Assembly (NCBI RefSeq): GCF_900142575.1
Contig: NZ_FRBI01000011.1
Location: forward strand, 1-64,000
Source: Actinacidiphila paucisporea
GTDB lineage: Bacteria > Actinomycetota > Actinomycetes > Streptomycetales > Streptomycetaceae
Length of the DNA stretch: 64,000 bases
Direction of reading: 5' to 3'
The notes beneath the pieces were generated by a model. That model made no database searches, was not told the DNA's origin, and saw only the letters and a program-made list of their open reading frames with translations. The position numbers and the translations under genes were made by a program. Below, one piece after another: positions 5,940-13,747 of this stretch (position 1 is its first letter; the number at the start of each line of letters is the position of its first letter).

Positions 5940-8864
5940 ATGGCGTACACCGCGGACCGACCGCCTCGGCGGAAGCGACTGCTGCTGGAGCGCGAGACGG
6001 AGACGGCCGCGCTGGAAGCCCTGCTGGCCGATCTGAGCGGCCCCTCCCAGGGCGCGGCCGCCCTCGGCACCGGCGGTCTGCTGGTCTTCGCGGGGCCCGC
6101 CGGACTCGGCAAGACCACGCTGCTGGGCGAAGTACGCAGAAGGGCGATGGCCCGCGGCTGCACCGTGCTGTCCGCGCGCGGCGGCGAGCAGGAGCAGGGC
6201 GTCGCCTTCCAGGTCGTACGCCACCTCGTGCAGCCGCTGCTCGCGACCGGCACCGAGGCGGAGCACCGCGAGACGCTGGGGAATTGGTACGACATCGTCG
6301 CGCCCGCCGTGGGCCTGGTCGCCGGCGCCGCGAACGGCTCACCCGACCCGCAGGGCGTACGGGACGGCCTGGACTGGATCGTCACCCGCTTCGCCGTGCA
6401 GCGCGCCCCGCTGGTGGTCATGCTGGACGACGCCCACTGGGCCGACGCCGAGTCGCTGGCCTGGCTCACCGGCTTCGCGCCGCGCGTCGACGAACTGCCG
6501 ATGCTGCTCGTCGTCGCCTACCGGCCCGACGAACTGCCGCGCGACGCCATGGCGTTCGGCCGGCTCGCCGAGCGGCACGGCTCGCGCACCCTGGACCTGG
6601 CGCCGCTCACCCCCGGCGCGGTCAGCCGTATCGTCCGCGACACCCTGGGCGAGGACGCCGACGAGGCCTTCTGCCGGGAGACCTGGGCGGTCACCGGCGG
6701 CAATCCCTTCGAGGCCGTCGAACTCGCCGCGCGGGTCGCCGACCGCGGGCTCAAACCGCAGGCCGTCAACCTGCCGGAGCTGCGGGAGCTGGCCTCCGCG
6801 GTCAAGGGCGGCGGCCTGGTCGAGCGCCTGGAGCGGCTCGGCACCTCCGCGGTCCGCTTCGCCTGGAGCGTCGCGGTGCTGGGCGCCGAGGCGTCCCGCA
6901 GCCGGGCGGCGAGTGTCGGCGGGCTGGGGGAGGCCGAATCCGCCGACGCGGTCGTCCGGCTGCGCGAGGCCCGCATCCTCGCGGCGCCGACCCATGACCG
7001 GCTCGAAGCGGCGGACAGCCGGCTGGAGTTCTTCCATCCGCTGGTCTCCACGGCCGTCTACCGGGCGATTCCCGCGGCCTTCCGGGTCGCCATGCACGGC
7101 CAGGCCGCCGCGGTCGTCTCGCAGGCCGGCCTCGGCGCCACCGCGGCCGCCCGCCACCTGCTGGAGACCCACCCCGAGAGCGACCCGTGGGTGGTGCAGC
7201 AACTGTCCGACGCGGCCCGCGAGTACCAGCGGGCCGGCGCCCCCGACGCCGCCAGGCGCTGCCTCGCGCGGGCGCTGCGCGAGCCCCCGGCGATGGAGGA
7301 CCGCGCGCAGGTGCTGTACGAACTGGGCTGCTCCGCCCTGCTGACCGAACCCGCGATCACCGTCAACCACCTGCGGGCCGCACTGGACGAACCCGTCCTG
7401 ACCCCGGACCTGCGCGAGGCGATCGTCTACCGGCTGGCACAGGCCCTCGGCCACTCCGACCGGATGGCGGAGGCCGCCCAGACCGTCGCCGACGCGACCC
7501 GCTGGGCCACCGACGTCAGGACCCGGCTGCACCTCCAGGCCGAGCAGTTCATGTGGAACGCCTTCCGCGCCGACGAGCAGGACTCCACCGCCCGCTCCCG
7601 CAAACTCGCCCGCCTCGCGGACCACCTGACCGGGCGCGGCACCGCCGAGCGCTACATCCTGGGCCTGCGCGCCTGGGACGCGATGGTACGGGGCGAGCCC
7701 GCCGCGACCGCGCTGCACTGGGCGGAGCAGGCACTCGGCGACGGCCTGTCCTGGACCGACGAGCAGTGGGGCTTCGAGGTGCCGGTCCTGGTGGCCCTCA
7801 CCTTCATGTACGCCGACCGGCCCGGCCGGGCCGAGGAGCTGTTCACCCGGGGCATCGTGGAATGCCAGGACAGGGGCTGGCGCGGCGCGCACCTGTCGTT
7901 CGGCTACACGCTGCTCGGTTACATCCGCTTCCGCCGCGGGCGGCTCGGCTCCGCCGAGTCCATGGTCCGCGACGGCCTGCGGATCGCCGACCGGGTCGGC
8001 CACCAGGTGCCCGCGCAGTACTTCGCGGTCGGCATCCTCATCGAGATCCTGCTCGCCAGGGGCCGCACCGAGGAGGCGCAGGAGCTGGCCGCCTCCTACC
8101 GCTACGGCGACATCACGCCCAGCGCAGTGGTCTACCCCGACGCGCAGACCGTGCACGGCGAGCTGCTGCTCGCGCTGGGCCGGCACCGCGAGGCGGAAGC
8201 GCAGCTCGTCCGGGTCGGCGAGCGCCTCGACGCCCGCGGCATGCGCAATCCCGCCTGGTGCCCCTGGCCGCTGCACCTGGCCCTGGCCCTGGAGGTCACC
8301 GACCCGGAGCGGGCCGCGGAGGTCGCCGAGGAAGGCGTCCGCAGGGCCCGCAGGTTCGGTACGCAGTCCGCGATCGGCCAGGCGCTGCACGCCCTGGCCG
8401 CGGTCACCCCGGTGACGCGCAGAGCCGGCGTCCTCGCCGAGGCCGTCGCCCACCTCGAAAGGTCGCCGTCCGGTTACGACCTGGCGCGCGCCCTGGTCGA
8501 CCACGGCGTCGCCCTGCGCCGTACCGGGCTCCCGCAGCACGCGGCCGAGCAGCTGCACCGGGGCATGGAGGGCGCCGTGCAGTGCGGCGCCGACGCGCTC
8601 GCCGCCCGGGCCCGCGCCGAGCTGGACGCCACCGGCCTGTGGCCGCTGCAGCCCCGTACCGCCGACGCCGACTCCCTCACCGTCCAGGAGCGCACGGTCG
8701 CGGAATGGGCCGCGGGCGGCTGGTCCAACGCCCGAATAGCCGAGGCGCTCGGCGCCACCGACGCGGTCGTGACCCGTCTGCTGTCCGACATCTACCTCAA
8801 GGCCGGCTGCGACCACGCGGGCCTGCCCCGGCTGGTCGCCGGCCCCGACGGCGAGGTGCCGTAG
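5940..8864 (+). CDS. LAL-family transcriptional regulator (AAA ATPase plus LuxR HTH)
   Basis: Large ATP-binding LuxR-type regulator, 974 residues. The Walker A motif GPAGLGKTT is at about residue 50 and Walker B VVMLDDAHW at about 160. A long TPR-like helical middle follows. A C-terminal LuxR/GerE helix-turn-helix begins near residue 914 (SLTVQERTVAEWAAGGWSNA, then IAEALGATDAVVTRLLSDIY). The ATG at 5940 has GAGGGA six bases upstream; longer in-frame readings begin in the repeat-bearing intergenic DNA and are unlikely. LAL proteins commonly activate secondary-metabolite genes, so control of the divergent terpene synthase is the obvious hypothesis. The ligand is unknown. Confidence 0.92.
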   Translation: MAYTADRPPRRKRLLLERETETAALEALLADLSGPSQGAAALGTGGLLVFAGPAGLGKTTLLGEVRRRAMARGCTVLSARGGEQEQGVAFQVVRHLVQPLLATGTEAEHRETLGNWYDIVAPAVGLVAGAANGSPDPQGVRDGLDWIVTRFAVQRAPLVVMLDDAHWADAESLAWLTGFAPRVDELPMLLVVAYRPDELPRDAMAFGRLAERHGSRTLDLAPLTPGAVSRIVRDTLGEDADEAFCRETWAVTGGNPFEAVELAARVADRGLKPQAVNLPELRELASAVKGGGLVERLERLGTSAVRFAWSVAVLGAEASRSRAASVGGLGEAESADAVVRLREARILAAPTHDRLEAADSRLEFFHPLVSTAVYRAIPAAFRVAMHGQAAAVVSQAGLGATAAARHLLETHPESDPWVVQQLSDAAREYQRAGAPDAARRCLARALREPPAMEDRAQVLYELGCSALLTEPAITVNHLRAALDEPVLTPDLREAIVYRLAQALGHSDRMAEAAQTVADATRWATDVRTRLHLQAEQFMWNAFRADEQDSTARSRKLARLADHLTGRGTAERYILGLRAWDAMVRGEPAATALHWAEQALGDGLSWTDEQWGFEVPVLVALTFMYADRPGRAEELFTRGIVECQDRGWRGAHLSFGYTLLGYIRFRRGRLGSAESMVRDGLRIADRVGHQVPAQYFAVGILIEILLARGRTEEAQELAASYRYGDITPSAVVYPDAQTVHGELLLALGRHREAEAQLVRVGERLDARGMRNPAWCPWPLHLALALEVTDPERAAEVAEEGVRRARRFGTQSAIGQALHALAAVTPVTRRAGVLAEAVAHLERSPSGYDLARALVDHGVALRRTGLPQHAAEQLHRGMEGAVQCGADALAARARAELDATGLWPLQPRTADADSLTVQERTVAEWAAGGWSNARIAEALGATDAVVTRLLSDIYLKAGCDHAGLPRLVAGPDGEVP

Positions 8865-9030
8865 GGCACGCGGCGTGCTGACCCCCCCGCCGCCCCGGAG
8901 CGGCCCGCGCGCCGGCGGCGGGAGACCGAACGGCGGGTGCTCCCCTCCCGGCTACGCTGAACGACGGTTCCTGGCCGGTGATCGCGCGCCGCGGGGGTGT
9001 CGCGGGCCGGGGCGGGCGGCAGACGGTGCC

Positions 9031-9036
9031 TAGGGT
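9031..9036 (+). promoter_or_regulatory. -10 element of a probable leaderless transcript
   Basis: TAGGGT lies six bases before the GTG start at 9043, and no purine-rich ribosome site is present between them. This fits transcription starting at or next to the start codon. Confidence 0.5.
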
Positions 9037-9042
9037 CGGCCT

Positions 9043-9876
9043 GTGGAGTCCTGGAGCGGTCGAGGCGAGCACGAACGGCCCGAGGGCGAGCCGCTGTCGA
9101 AGCTGCTGCCCGCCTGGCGGCGGCGTACCGAGCGGTACGGGCTCACGGCCGGGAACGAGACCGGCGGTCCCGGTCTGTCCCGCGCCGACATCGCCCGGCT
9201 GACCGGGGTGACCGAGGAGTGGTACGGCTCGCTGGAGGACGGCGAGGCGGCCGACTGCACCGAGGACTTCCTCGACCGGCTCTCCACCGCCCTCGGGCTG
9301 AGCCTGACCGAGCGCGGCACGCTCTACGAGCGGGCACTCGGGCGGCCACCCAGCTCCGCCGCCATCCCGCAGGCGTCGGCGGCGGTGGAGATGGACGACC
9401 TCTTCCAGTGCTTCATCGACAACCAGTCGCACCCCGCCTGCGTCGCGGACGCGGCGTGGAACGTGATCGGGCACAACCAGCCGATGCGCGACTGGTTCCC
9501 GTGGACGGCCCACCAGGGGAACATGCTCCGCTGGGCGCTGCTCAGCCAGGACGCCCGCGAGCAGTTGGTCAACTGGCGCGAGGACTGGGCGCGTTCGTAC
9601 GTCGGCCAGATCCGCTTCGCACGCTCCCGCGACCGGCGGAACGAAGCGCTGCGCCGCCTGCAGCGCGAGGTCCTCGCGAACACCCCGGGGGCGCGGGAGA
9701 TGTGGCACCGCAAGGAGTCCCGCGAGAGCGGCGACGGCAGCCTGCGCAGGCTGCGGCTGCCCTTCCACCAGGGCAGGGAGGTCGCGGTGCGGATCGTCGC
9801 GCTGCGGCCGATGCGCAGCGACCGGCTCCGCGTCTTCGTCCTCATGGAGAACTGTCCGAAGGTCATCGGCAGCTGA
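9043..9876 (+). CDS. XRE-family regulator with MmyB-like ligand-binding domain
   Basis: 277 residues. The N-terminal helix-turn-helix spans about residues 25-90 (LSRADIARLTGVTEEWYGSL, then DFLDRLSTALGLSLTE). The rest matches the MmyB-like domain: PACVADAAWNVIGHNQPMRD, a WARSYVGQIRFARSRD region and a final FVLMENCPK strand. In related proteins this domain is thought to sense a small, perhaps fatty-acid-like, ligand. MmyB-type regulators are abundant in Streptomyces and usually control a neighbouring oxidoreductase; none is adjacent here. The GTG start is preceded by a -10-like hexamer rather than a ribosome site, so translation is probably leaderless. Confidence 0.85.
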   Translation: MESWSGRGEHERPEGEPLSKLLPAWRRRTERYGLTAGNETGGPGLSRADIARLTGVTEEWYGSLEDGEAADCTEDFLDRLSTALGLSLTERGTLYERALGRPPSSAAIPQASAAVEMDDLFQCFIDNQSHPACVADAAWNVIGHNQPMRDWFPWTAHQGNMLRWALLSQDAREQLVNWREDWARSYVGQIRFARSRDRRNEALRRLQREVLANTPGAREMWHRKESRESGDGSLRRLRLPFHQGREVAVRIVALRPMRSDRLRVFVLMENCPKVIGS

Positions 9877-9903
9877 ACAGGCCTGACACCCGGCGGTGTT
9901 CAG
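9873..9903 (+). terminator. Nested hairpin after the MmyB-type regulator
   Basis: CTGAACA (9873-9879) pairs perfectly with TGTTCAG (9897-9903). The interior CACC/GGTG can form an alternative inner stem. The hairpin overlaps the stop codon, so it is a plausible terminator. Confidence 0.4.
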
Positions 9904-10011
9904 GATCCGGCCGCCCGTGCATAAGGTGATCTCAGCGGATGCGCAGATCCGGCTCATTTCCGCTCCCGGCGCCCGGCGCGGCCCGAGGGCGCGACCGATG
10001 GGGGCAGTGGC

Positions 10012-10836
10012 GTGAGCGACGAATTACCGCAGGGCACGGAAGACCGGCTGCGGCAGGATCTGCCGCACAGCGCCCGGATGTACGACTACTACCTCGGCGG
10101 CAACACCAACTACGCGGTCGACCGGGACGCGGCCGAGAAGGTCATCGTGTCCTTCCCCGCGGTGAGGACCGCCGCCCGCGTGAACCGCGCCTTCGTGCAC
10201 CGCTCGGCGCGCCTGCTGGCCCGCGACCACGGCGTCCGGCAGTTCCTCGACATCGGTACCGGCATCCCGACCGCGCCCAACCTGCACGAGGTCGTCCAGC
10301 GTGAGCAGCCCGCCGCCCGCGTCACCTACGTCGACAACGACCCGATCGTGCTCGTCTACGCCGACAGCCTGCTGCGCAGTTCCCCGGAGGGCGCCACCGG
10401 CTACGTCGAGGCCGATGTGACCGACCCCGCCCGCCTGCTGGACGTCGTACGGCGGGAGGGCTGCGTGGACCTGGCGCAGCCGCTGGGGCTGAGCCTGAAC
10501 GCGCTGCTGCACTTCGTCCCCGACGACCAGGACGCCTACGGGGTGGTGGACACCCTGGTCGCGGCGCTGGCGCCCGGCTCGTACCTGACGATCTCGCACT
10601 GCACCCCGGACTTCGCGCCCGAGGTGTGGGCGCAGATCGTGGACGTCTACACCCAGGGCGGCACGCCGCTCCAGGTCCGCAGCCGCAGCGAGGTGCGGGA
10701 CTTCTTCACCGGTCTCGACCTGCTCGATCCGGGCGTGGAGGTGGCCCACCGCTGGAATCCGGAGCCGGCCAGCGGGCCGAGCCTGATCTCGGACGCGGAC
10801 GCGTCCCTCTACGTGGGTGTGGCGCGCAAGCCCTGA
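10012..10836 (+). CDS. SAM-dependent methyltransferase, DUF574/Methyltransf_19 family, with TTA codon
   Basis: 274 residues of a family highly expanded in Streptomyces. The family signatures are the N-terminal HSARMYDYYLGGNTNYAVDR segment, the SAM-binding FLDIGTGIPTAPNLHEV loop, the acidic VTYVDNDPIV strand and the terminal SLYVGVARKP. Substrate is unknown. Codon 5 is TTA (10024-10026), the rare leucine codon read only by the bldA tRNA in Streptomyces, so translation may depend on development. The GTG start has a GGGGG tract about 12 bases upstream. It stands alone between regulator genes and converges on the XRE/DUF5753 gene. Confidence 0.9.
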   Translation: MSDELPQGTEDRLRQDLPHSARMYDYYLGGNTNYAVDRDAAEKVIVSFPAVRTAARVNRAFVHRSARLLARDHGVRQFLDIGTGIPTAPNLHEVVQREQPAARVTYVDNDPIVLVYADSLLRSSPEGATGYVEADVTDPARLLDVVRREGCVDLAQPLGLSLNALLHFVPDDQDAYGVVDTLVAALAPGSYLTISHCTPDFAPEVWAQIVDVYTQGGTPLQVRSRSEVRDFFTGLDLLDPGVEVAHRWNPEPASGPSLISDADASLYVGVARKP

Positions 10837-10854
10837 GCCGCCGGGGGCGCGGGC

Positions 10855-11766
10855 TCAGCGGTACTTCTGGCAGTAGTCCTTGAGCTTCTGCAGGCAGGCC
10901 GCGGAGCCCAGCGAGTTGACCATCAGGCGGTCGAAGCCGCGTTCGTAGGCGTCGACCTCCTGGCGGTCCTGGAGGTACAGGCCGCCGTTGCAGCGCTCGA
11001 CGTAGACGATCGCCGGCAACTGGTCGGCGGCGAAGTCGAAGACCGTGGTCGTGCCGATCTGGACCGGCAGGTTGAGCCGGGCGGACGGGGCCAGCCGGAA
11101 GCTGATCCGCTCGTGCCCCGCCAGCTCTATCAGGTGCTCGATCTGCCGGCGCATGATCGGGTTCGTGCCGTAGCCGCGGGAGAGGGTGACCTCGTCCACG
11201 ACGCAGATCAGCTGGGCCGCGGACTCGTTGAGGAAGCGCTGCGCCCGTATGGCCCGCAGCTCCATGATCCGCTCGGCGGTCCGCACGCCGGGCTCCAGCG
11301 AGTTCGCCTTGACCAGGGCCCGGGTGTAGTCGGGGATCTGGAGCAGGCCCAGCAACTGCCCGCTCTCGTAACTGCGGATGCGCGCGGCGATGTCCTCCAG
11401 GCTGACGTAGGTCTGGAGTTCCTTGGGCGCGACGTCACGCCAGGCCTCCCACCAGCCCTTCTCGTTGGCCTGCTGGGACAGTTCGAGCAGCCGGGTGCGC
11501 TCGGCGGGGTCCACGACCTGGTAGACGTCGAGCAGGCACAGCACGTCCTTCTCCTTGAAGTCGTGCTCGCCGCTCTCCAGGCGGCTGATCTTGGAGGCCG
11601 AGCACCCGCCGATCCCGCGCGCGACCTCCTTCTCCGTCAGGCCGAGCGCCTCCCGGTGTTTTCGCAGCGTCTCACCGAAGATCATGCGCTGCGCGGTCGG
11701 CGCCCGGCCGGACAGCGGGCGTACATGGCGAACTCCGCGCGGGGCGCGGGACGGCTGGGCAGGCAC
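10855..11766 (-). CDS. XRE-family regulator with DUF5753 domain
   Basis: 303 residues. A cro/C1-type helix-turn-helix occupies about residues 30-90 (LRKHREALGLTEKEVARGIG, then ASKISRLESGE). The DUF5753 domain follows (YVSLEDIAARIRSYESGQLL, LQIPDYTRALVKA), ending in the usual DRLMVNSLG tail. This is the regulator half of the Streptomyces XRE/DUF397 (WhiJ/BldB-neighbourhood) type of pair. The GTG start at 11766 has AGGGAGAG about seven bases upstream; an internal ATG at 11685 is the alternative. The DUF397 partner lies 96 bases upstream on the same strand. Confidence 0.9.
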   Translation of the reverse strand: MPAQPSRAPRGVRHVRPLSGRAPTAQRMIFGETLRKHREALGLTEKEVARGIGGCSASKISRLESGEHDFKEKDVLCLLDVYQVVDPAERTRLLELSQQANEKGWWEAWRDVAPKELQTYVSLEDIAARIRSYESGQLLGLLQIPDYTRALVKANSLEPGVRTAERIMELRAIRAQRFLNESAAQLICVVDEVTLSRGYGTNPIMRRQIEHLIELAGHERISFRLAPSARLNLPVQIGTTTVFDFAADQLPAIVYVERCNGGLYLQDRQEVDAYERGFDRLMVNSLGSAACLQKLKDYCQKYR

Positions 11767-11862
11767 GGGCGGACTCTCCCTCGCGCTGAGCGGGCGGCTT
11801 TCTCGACCCTCTCATCCTGCCTCAGTCATATGAGATCGGAAGTTGCCGAAAAGGACGGCCGG

Positions 11863-12123
11863 TTACCGCCCTTCAGTGAACTCGCCCGCGGCCACGGCGG
11901 CAACGAATGCCGCTGCCGCGGTCCGTTCGAAGGTCAGAACCGCGCCTTCCGGATCCTTCGAGTCGCGGAAACCGATCGACTCGCGACCGATTTCGCTCAC
12001 TTCCACGCAGGCGCTCTGGTGGTTGCTGTAGGAGCTTTTCCGCCAGGCGACGGCTAAGCCGCCCGGACCGCCGGTTCCCATCAGGGGTTTTCCCTGGTCT
12101 TCGCGGTGGTCGTGACCGGTCAT
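11863..12123 (-). CDS. DUF397 domain small protein
   Basis: 86 residues. It carries the DUF397 core: AWRKSSYSNHQSACVEVSE, then FRDSKDPEGAVLTF and an aliphatic C-terminus. DUF397 proteins are partners, often antagonists, of the XRE/DUF5753 regulators and are thought to act in pairs that tune development or antibiotic production. The ATG at 12123 (MTGHDHRED) has AGAGGA just upstream, so longer readings are rejected. The stop is TAA. A TCATATGA dyad in the gap to the regulator gene suggests that the regulator also has its own promoter. Confidence 0.88.
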   Translation of the reverse strand: MTGHDHREDQGKPLMGTGGPGGLAVAWRKSSYSNHQSACVEVSEIGRESIGFRDSKDPEGAVLTFERTAAAAFVAAVAAGEFTEGR

Positions 12124-12605
12124 GTGTCCTCTTCTCGTGCCGGGACCGATGATCAGGCCCGCGGTCTGCAAATGCAGACGACGCGGCCCCATGGAAAGGA
12201 TGACCGGCCGCCACCGGCTTCATGCGCGGCCCGCGGACCCAACGGATACAACGGTGCTCCGCCGCAAGCAGGTGGATCTGCAAATGCGCGCCCGGGGCAA
12301 CGTGTTTCCCCGCTCCGCGCCCGAGCGCCGGGAAGCCCCGGTGGCAACACCTGCCGCGTTGCCCCATCCCGGCGCGAAGTCCCGTGCACGGACCCCTCGC
12401 CGTACCGCCCACCAGCGCGTACCCGCCGCGCGAGACGGCGCGACAGCCCGTACCACCGGGGGCTTCGGACGGCCCGGTGCGGCCGCGGACGCGGACACCG
12501 GGCCGCCCGGCTGCAGCCGGCGCCCGCCAGGTCCGGCGGCGGACCGCACCCGGTGTGGGGCACGCTGGAAGCCCACGGCCCCGTACTCCGAGGAGGGGAC
12601 GACAG
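12124..12605. promoter_or_regulatory. Divergent intergenic region with a 16-base palindrome
   Basis: No gene is supported in these 482 bases. A perfect palindrome, GTCTGCA-AA-TGCAGAC, lies at 12164-12179, about 40 bases upstream of the DUF397 start. Its core TCTGCAAATGC recurs exactly at 12277-12287. This is a plausible operator for the adjacent XRE-type regulators. Confidence 0.5.
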
Positions 12606-12893
12606 ATGACAGCCCGCTCCCACCTCGCGCCGGTGCTCCGCCAGCTCCACCGGGCCCGCGGCATGCCGCTGCGGGCACTCGCGGCCCGGCTGGGCATACC
12701 GGCCGCGGACACCGCCGCGATCCTGTCGGGGGAGCGCTTTCCCGGCTGGTCCCTCACCGAGCGCTTCGCCCAGGCCTGCGGCGCGGACCCGCTGGTCCTG
12801 CGCAAGGTGTGGGAGGACGCCAGGCTCAGGTCCGACCCGCACCACCGCCTCGACCTCGCTGACACCGATTCCCCGCGCAGCCGCCCCGCCTGA
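12606..12893 (+). CDS. Very small XRE/helix-turn-helix protein
   Basis: 95 residues, essentially a lone helix-turn-helix: HLAPVLRQLHRARGMPLRAL, then AARLGIPAADTAAILSGERF and a segment resembling the XRE second half (FAQACGADPLVLRKVWEDAR). It has no ligand-binding domain. The ATG at 12606 has GAGGAGGGG eight bases upstream, clearly better than any upstream start. It lies 42 bases before the acetyltransferase gene in the same direction and may be co-transcribed with it. It could act as a partner of the divergent DUF397/XRE pair; that is inference. Confidence 0.75.
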   Translation: MTARSHLAPVLRQLHRARGMPLRALAARLGIPAADTAAILSGERFPGWSLTERFAQACGADPLVLRKVWEDARLRSDPHHRLDLADTDSPRSRPA

Positions 12894-12935
12894 CGTACCA
12901 TCCGGCTCGGCGGAGAACCACAGGCGGGAGGTCCG

Positions 12936-13412
12936 ATGGAGACAACGCTGCGCGAGATACGGGACGGGGACCTGCCCGTCTTCTACGCCCAGACGAACGA
13001 CCCCGAGGCGATCGCGATGGCGGCCTTCACCGCGAAGGACCCCGCCGACCGCGACCGCTTCGCGGCCCACTGGGCGCGGATCCGCCAGGACCCGGACATC
13101 GTGGCGCGCACGGTCGTCGGCGCGGGCGGCGAGATCATCGGCAACGCGGCGGTCTTCGGCCCGCCGGGGGAGCGCGAGGTCACCTACTGGATCGGCCGGG
13201 AGCACTGGGACCGCGGCGCGGCCACCGCCGCCCTGCGCGGGCTGCTCGCCCTCGTCCCGGAACGCCCCCAGCACGCCCGCGCGGCCGCGGACAACGCCGC
13301 CTCGATCCGGGTGCTCGAACGGTGCGGCTTCGTGGTGACGGGGCACGACCGGGGCTTCGCGAACGCCAGGGGCGAGGAGATCGACGAGGTCGTGCTCCTG
13401 CTGGCCGAATGA
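12936..13412 (+). CDS. GNAT-family N-acetyltransferase
   Basis: 158 residues, single GNAT domain of the RimJ/RimL-like group. The N-terminal strand is TLREIRDGDLPVFYAQTNDP. The acetyl-CoA region is TYWIGREHWDRGAATAALRG, and the conserved DNAASIRVLERCGFVVTG segment lies near the C-terminus. Substrate is unknown. The ATG has GGGAGG four bases upstream. It follows the small XRE gene by 42 bases. Confidence 0.87.
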   Translation: METTLREIRDGDLPVFYAQTNDPEAIAMAAFTAKDPADRDRFAAHWARIRQDPDIVARTVVGAGGEIIGNAAVFGPPGEREVTYWIGREHWDRGAATAALRGLLALVPERPQHARAAADNAASIRVLERCGFVVTGHDRGFANARGEEIDEVVLLLAE

Positions 13413-13747
13413 CTCCTTGAAAGCGTTCAATCACGACTCGTGCTGGTGACACCTGATGGAACGTGTCGGAACCTGATGGGCTGCGGAGCTTCCCGCGATC
13501 AGGCATCCGTCGTCCGTAATCCCCGTCCCAGCCTGGCCTTTCACCAAGGTGGACGCCTCCCGGCGCCACTCTGACCCGCCTTGCGGGTCCCTCGGGCGGG
13601 CCTCCCGGCGTGAGCGTTTGTGTGCGAAGTCTTGCGCGCCGACCGGCCCGGGTCTACCTTTCCAGCGCGTTAAGACGATTCAAGCCCACCGCCGGCGCCG
13701 GCAGTGGCGGCGTACTTCCCACCGCAAACGCTGTCGAAGGGACCCCC
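13413..13747 (+). promoter_or_regulatory. Upstream region of beta-galactosidase with LacI-like dyads
   Basis: 335 bases, no gene seen. TTGAAAGCGTTCAA at 13417-13430 is a near-perfect dyad, and a similar motif (TTGAATCGTCTTAA on the minus strand) lies at about 13671-13684, some 65 bases before the gene. Both resemble LacI-family operators with a central CG. An 11-base direct repeat, GCCTCCCGGCG, occurs at 13555-13565 and 13600-13610. Confidence 0.4.

Noticed and set aside
4458..8864. A larger terpenoid biosynthetic cluster
   Set aside because: Only the synthase and the LAL regulator are present; no prenyltransferase, P450 or methyltransferase lies in the same transcription units.
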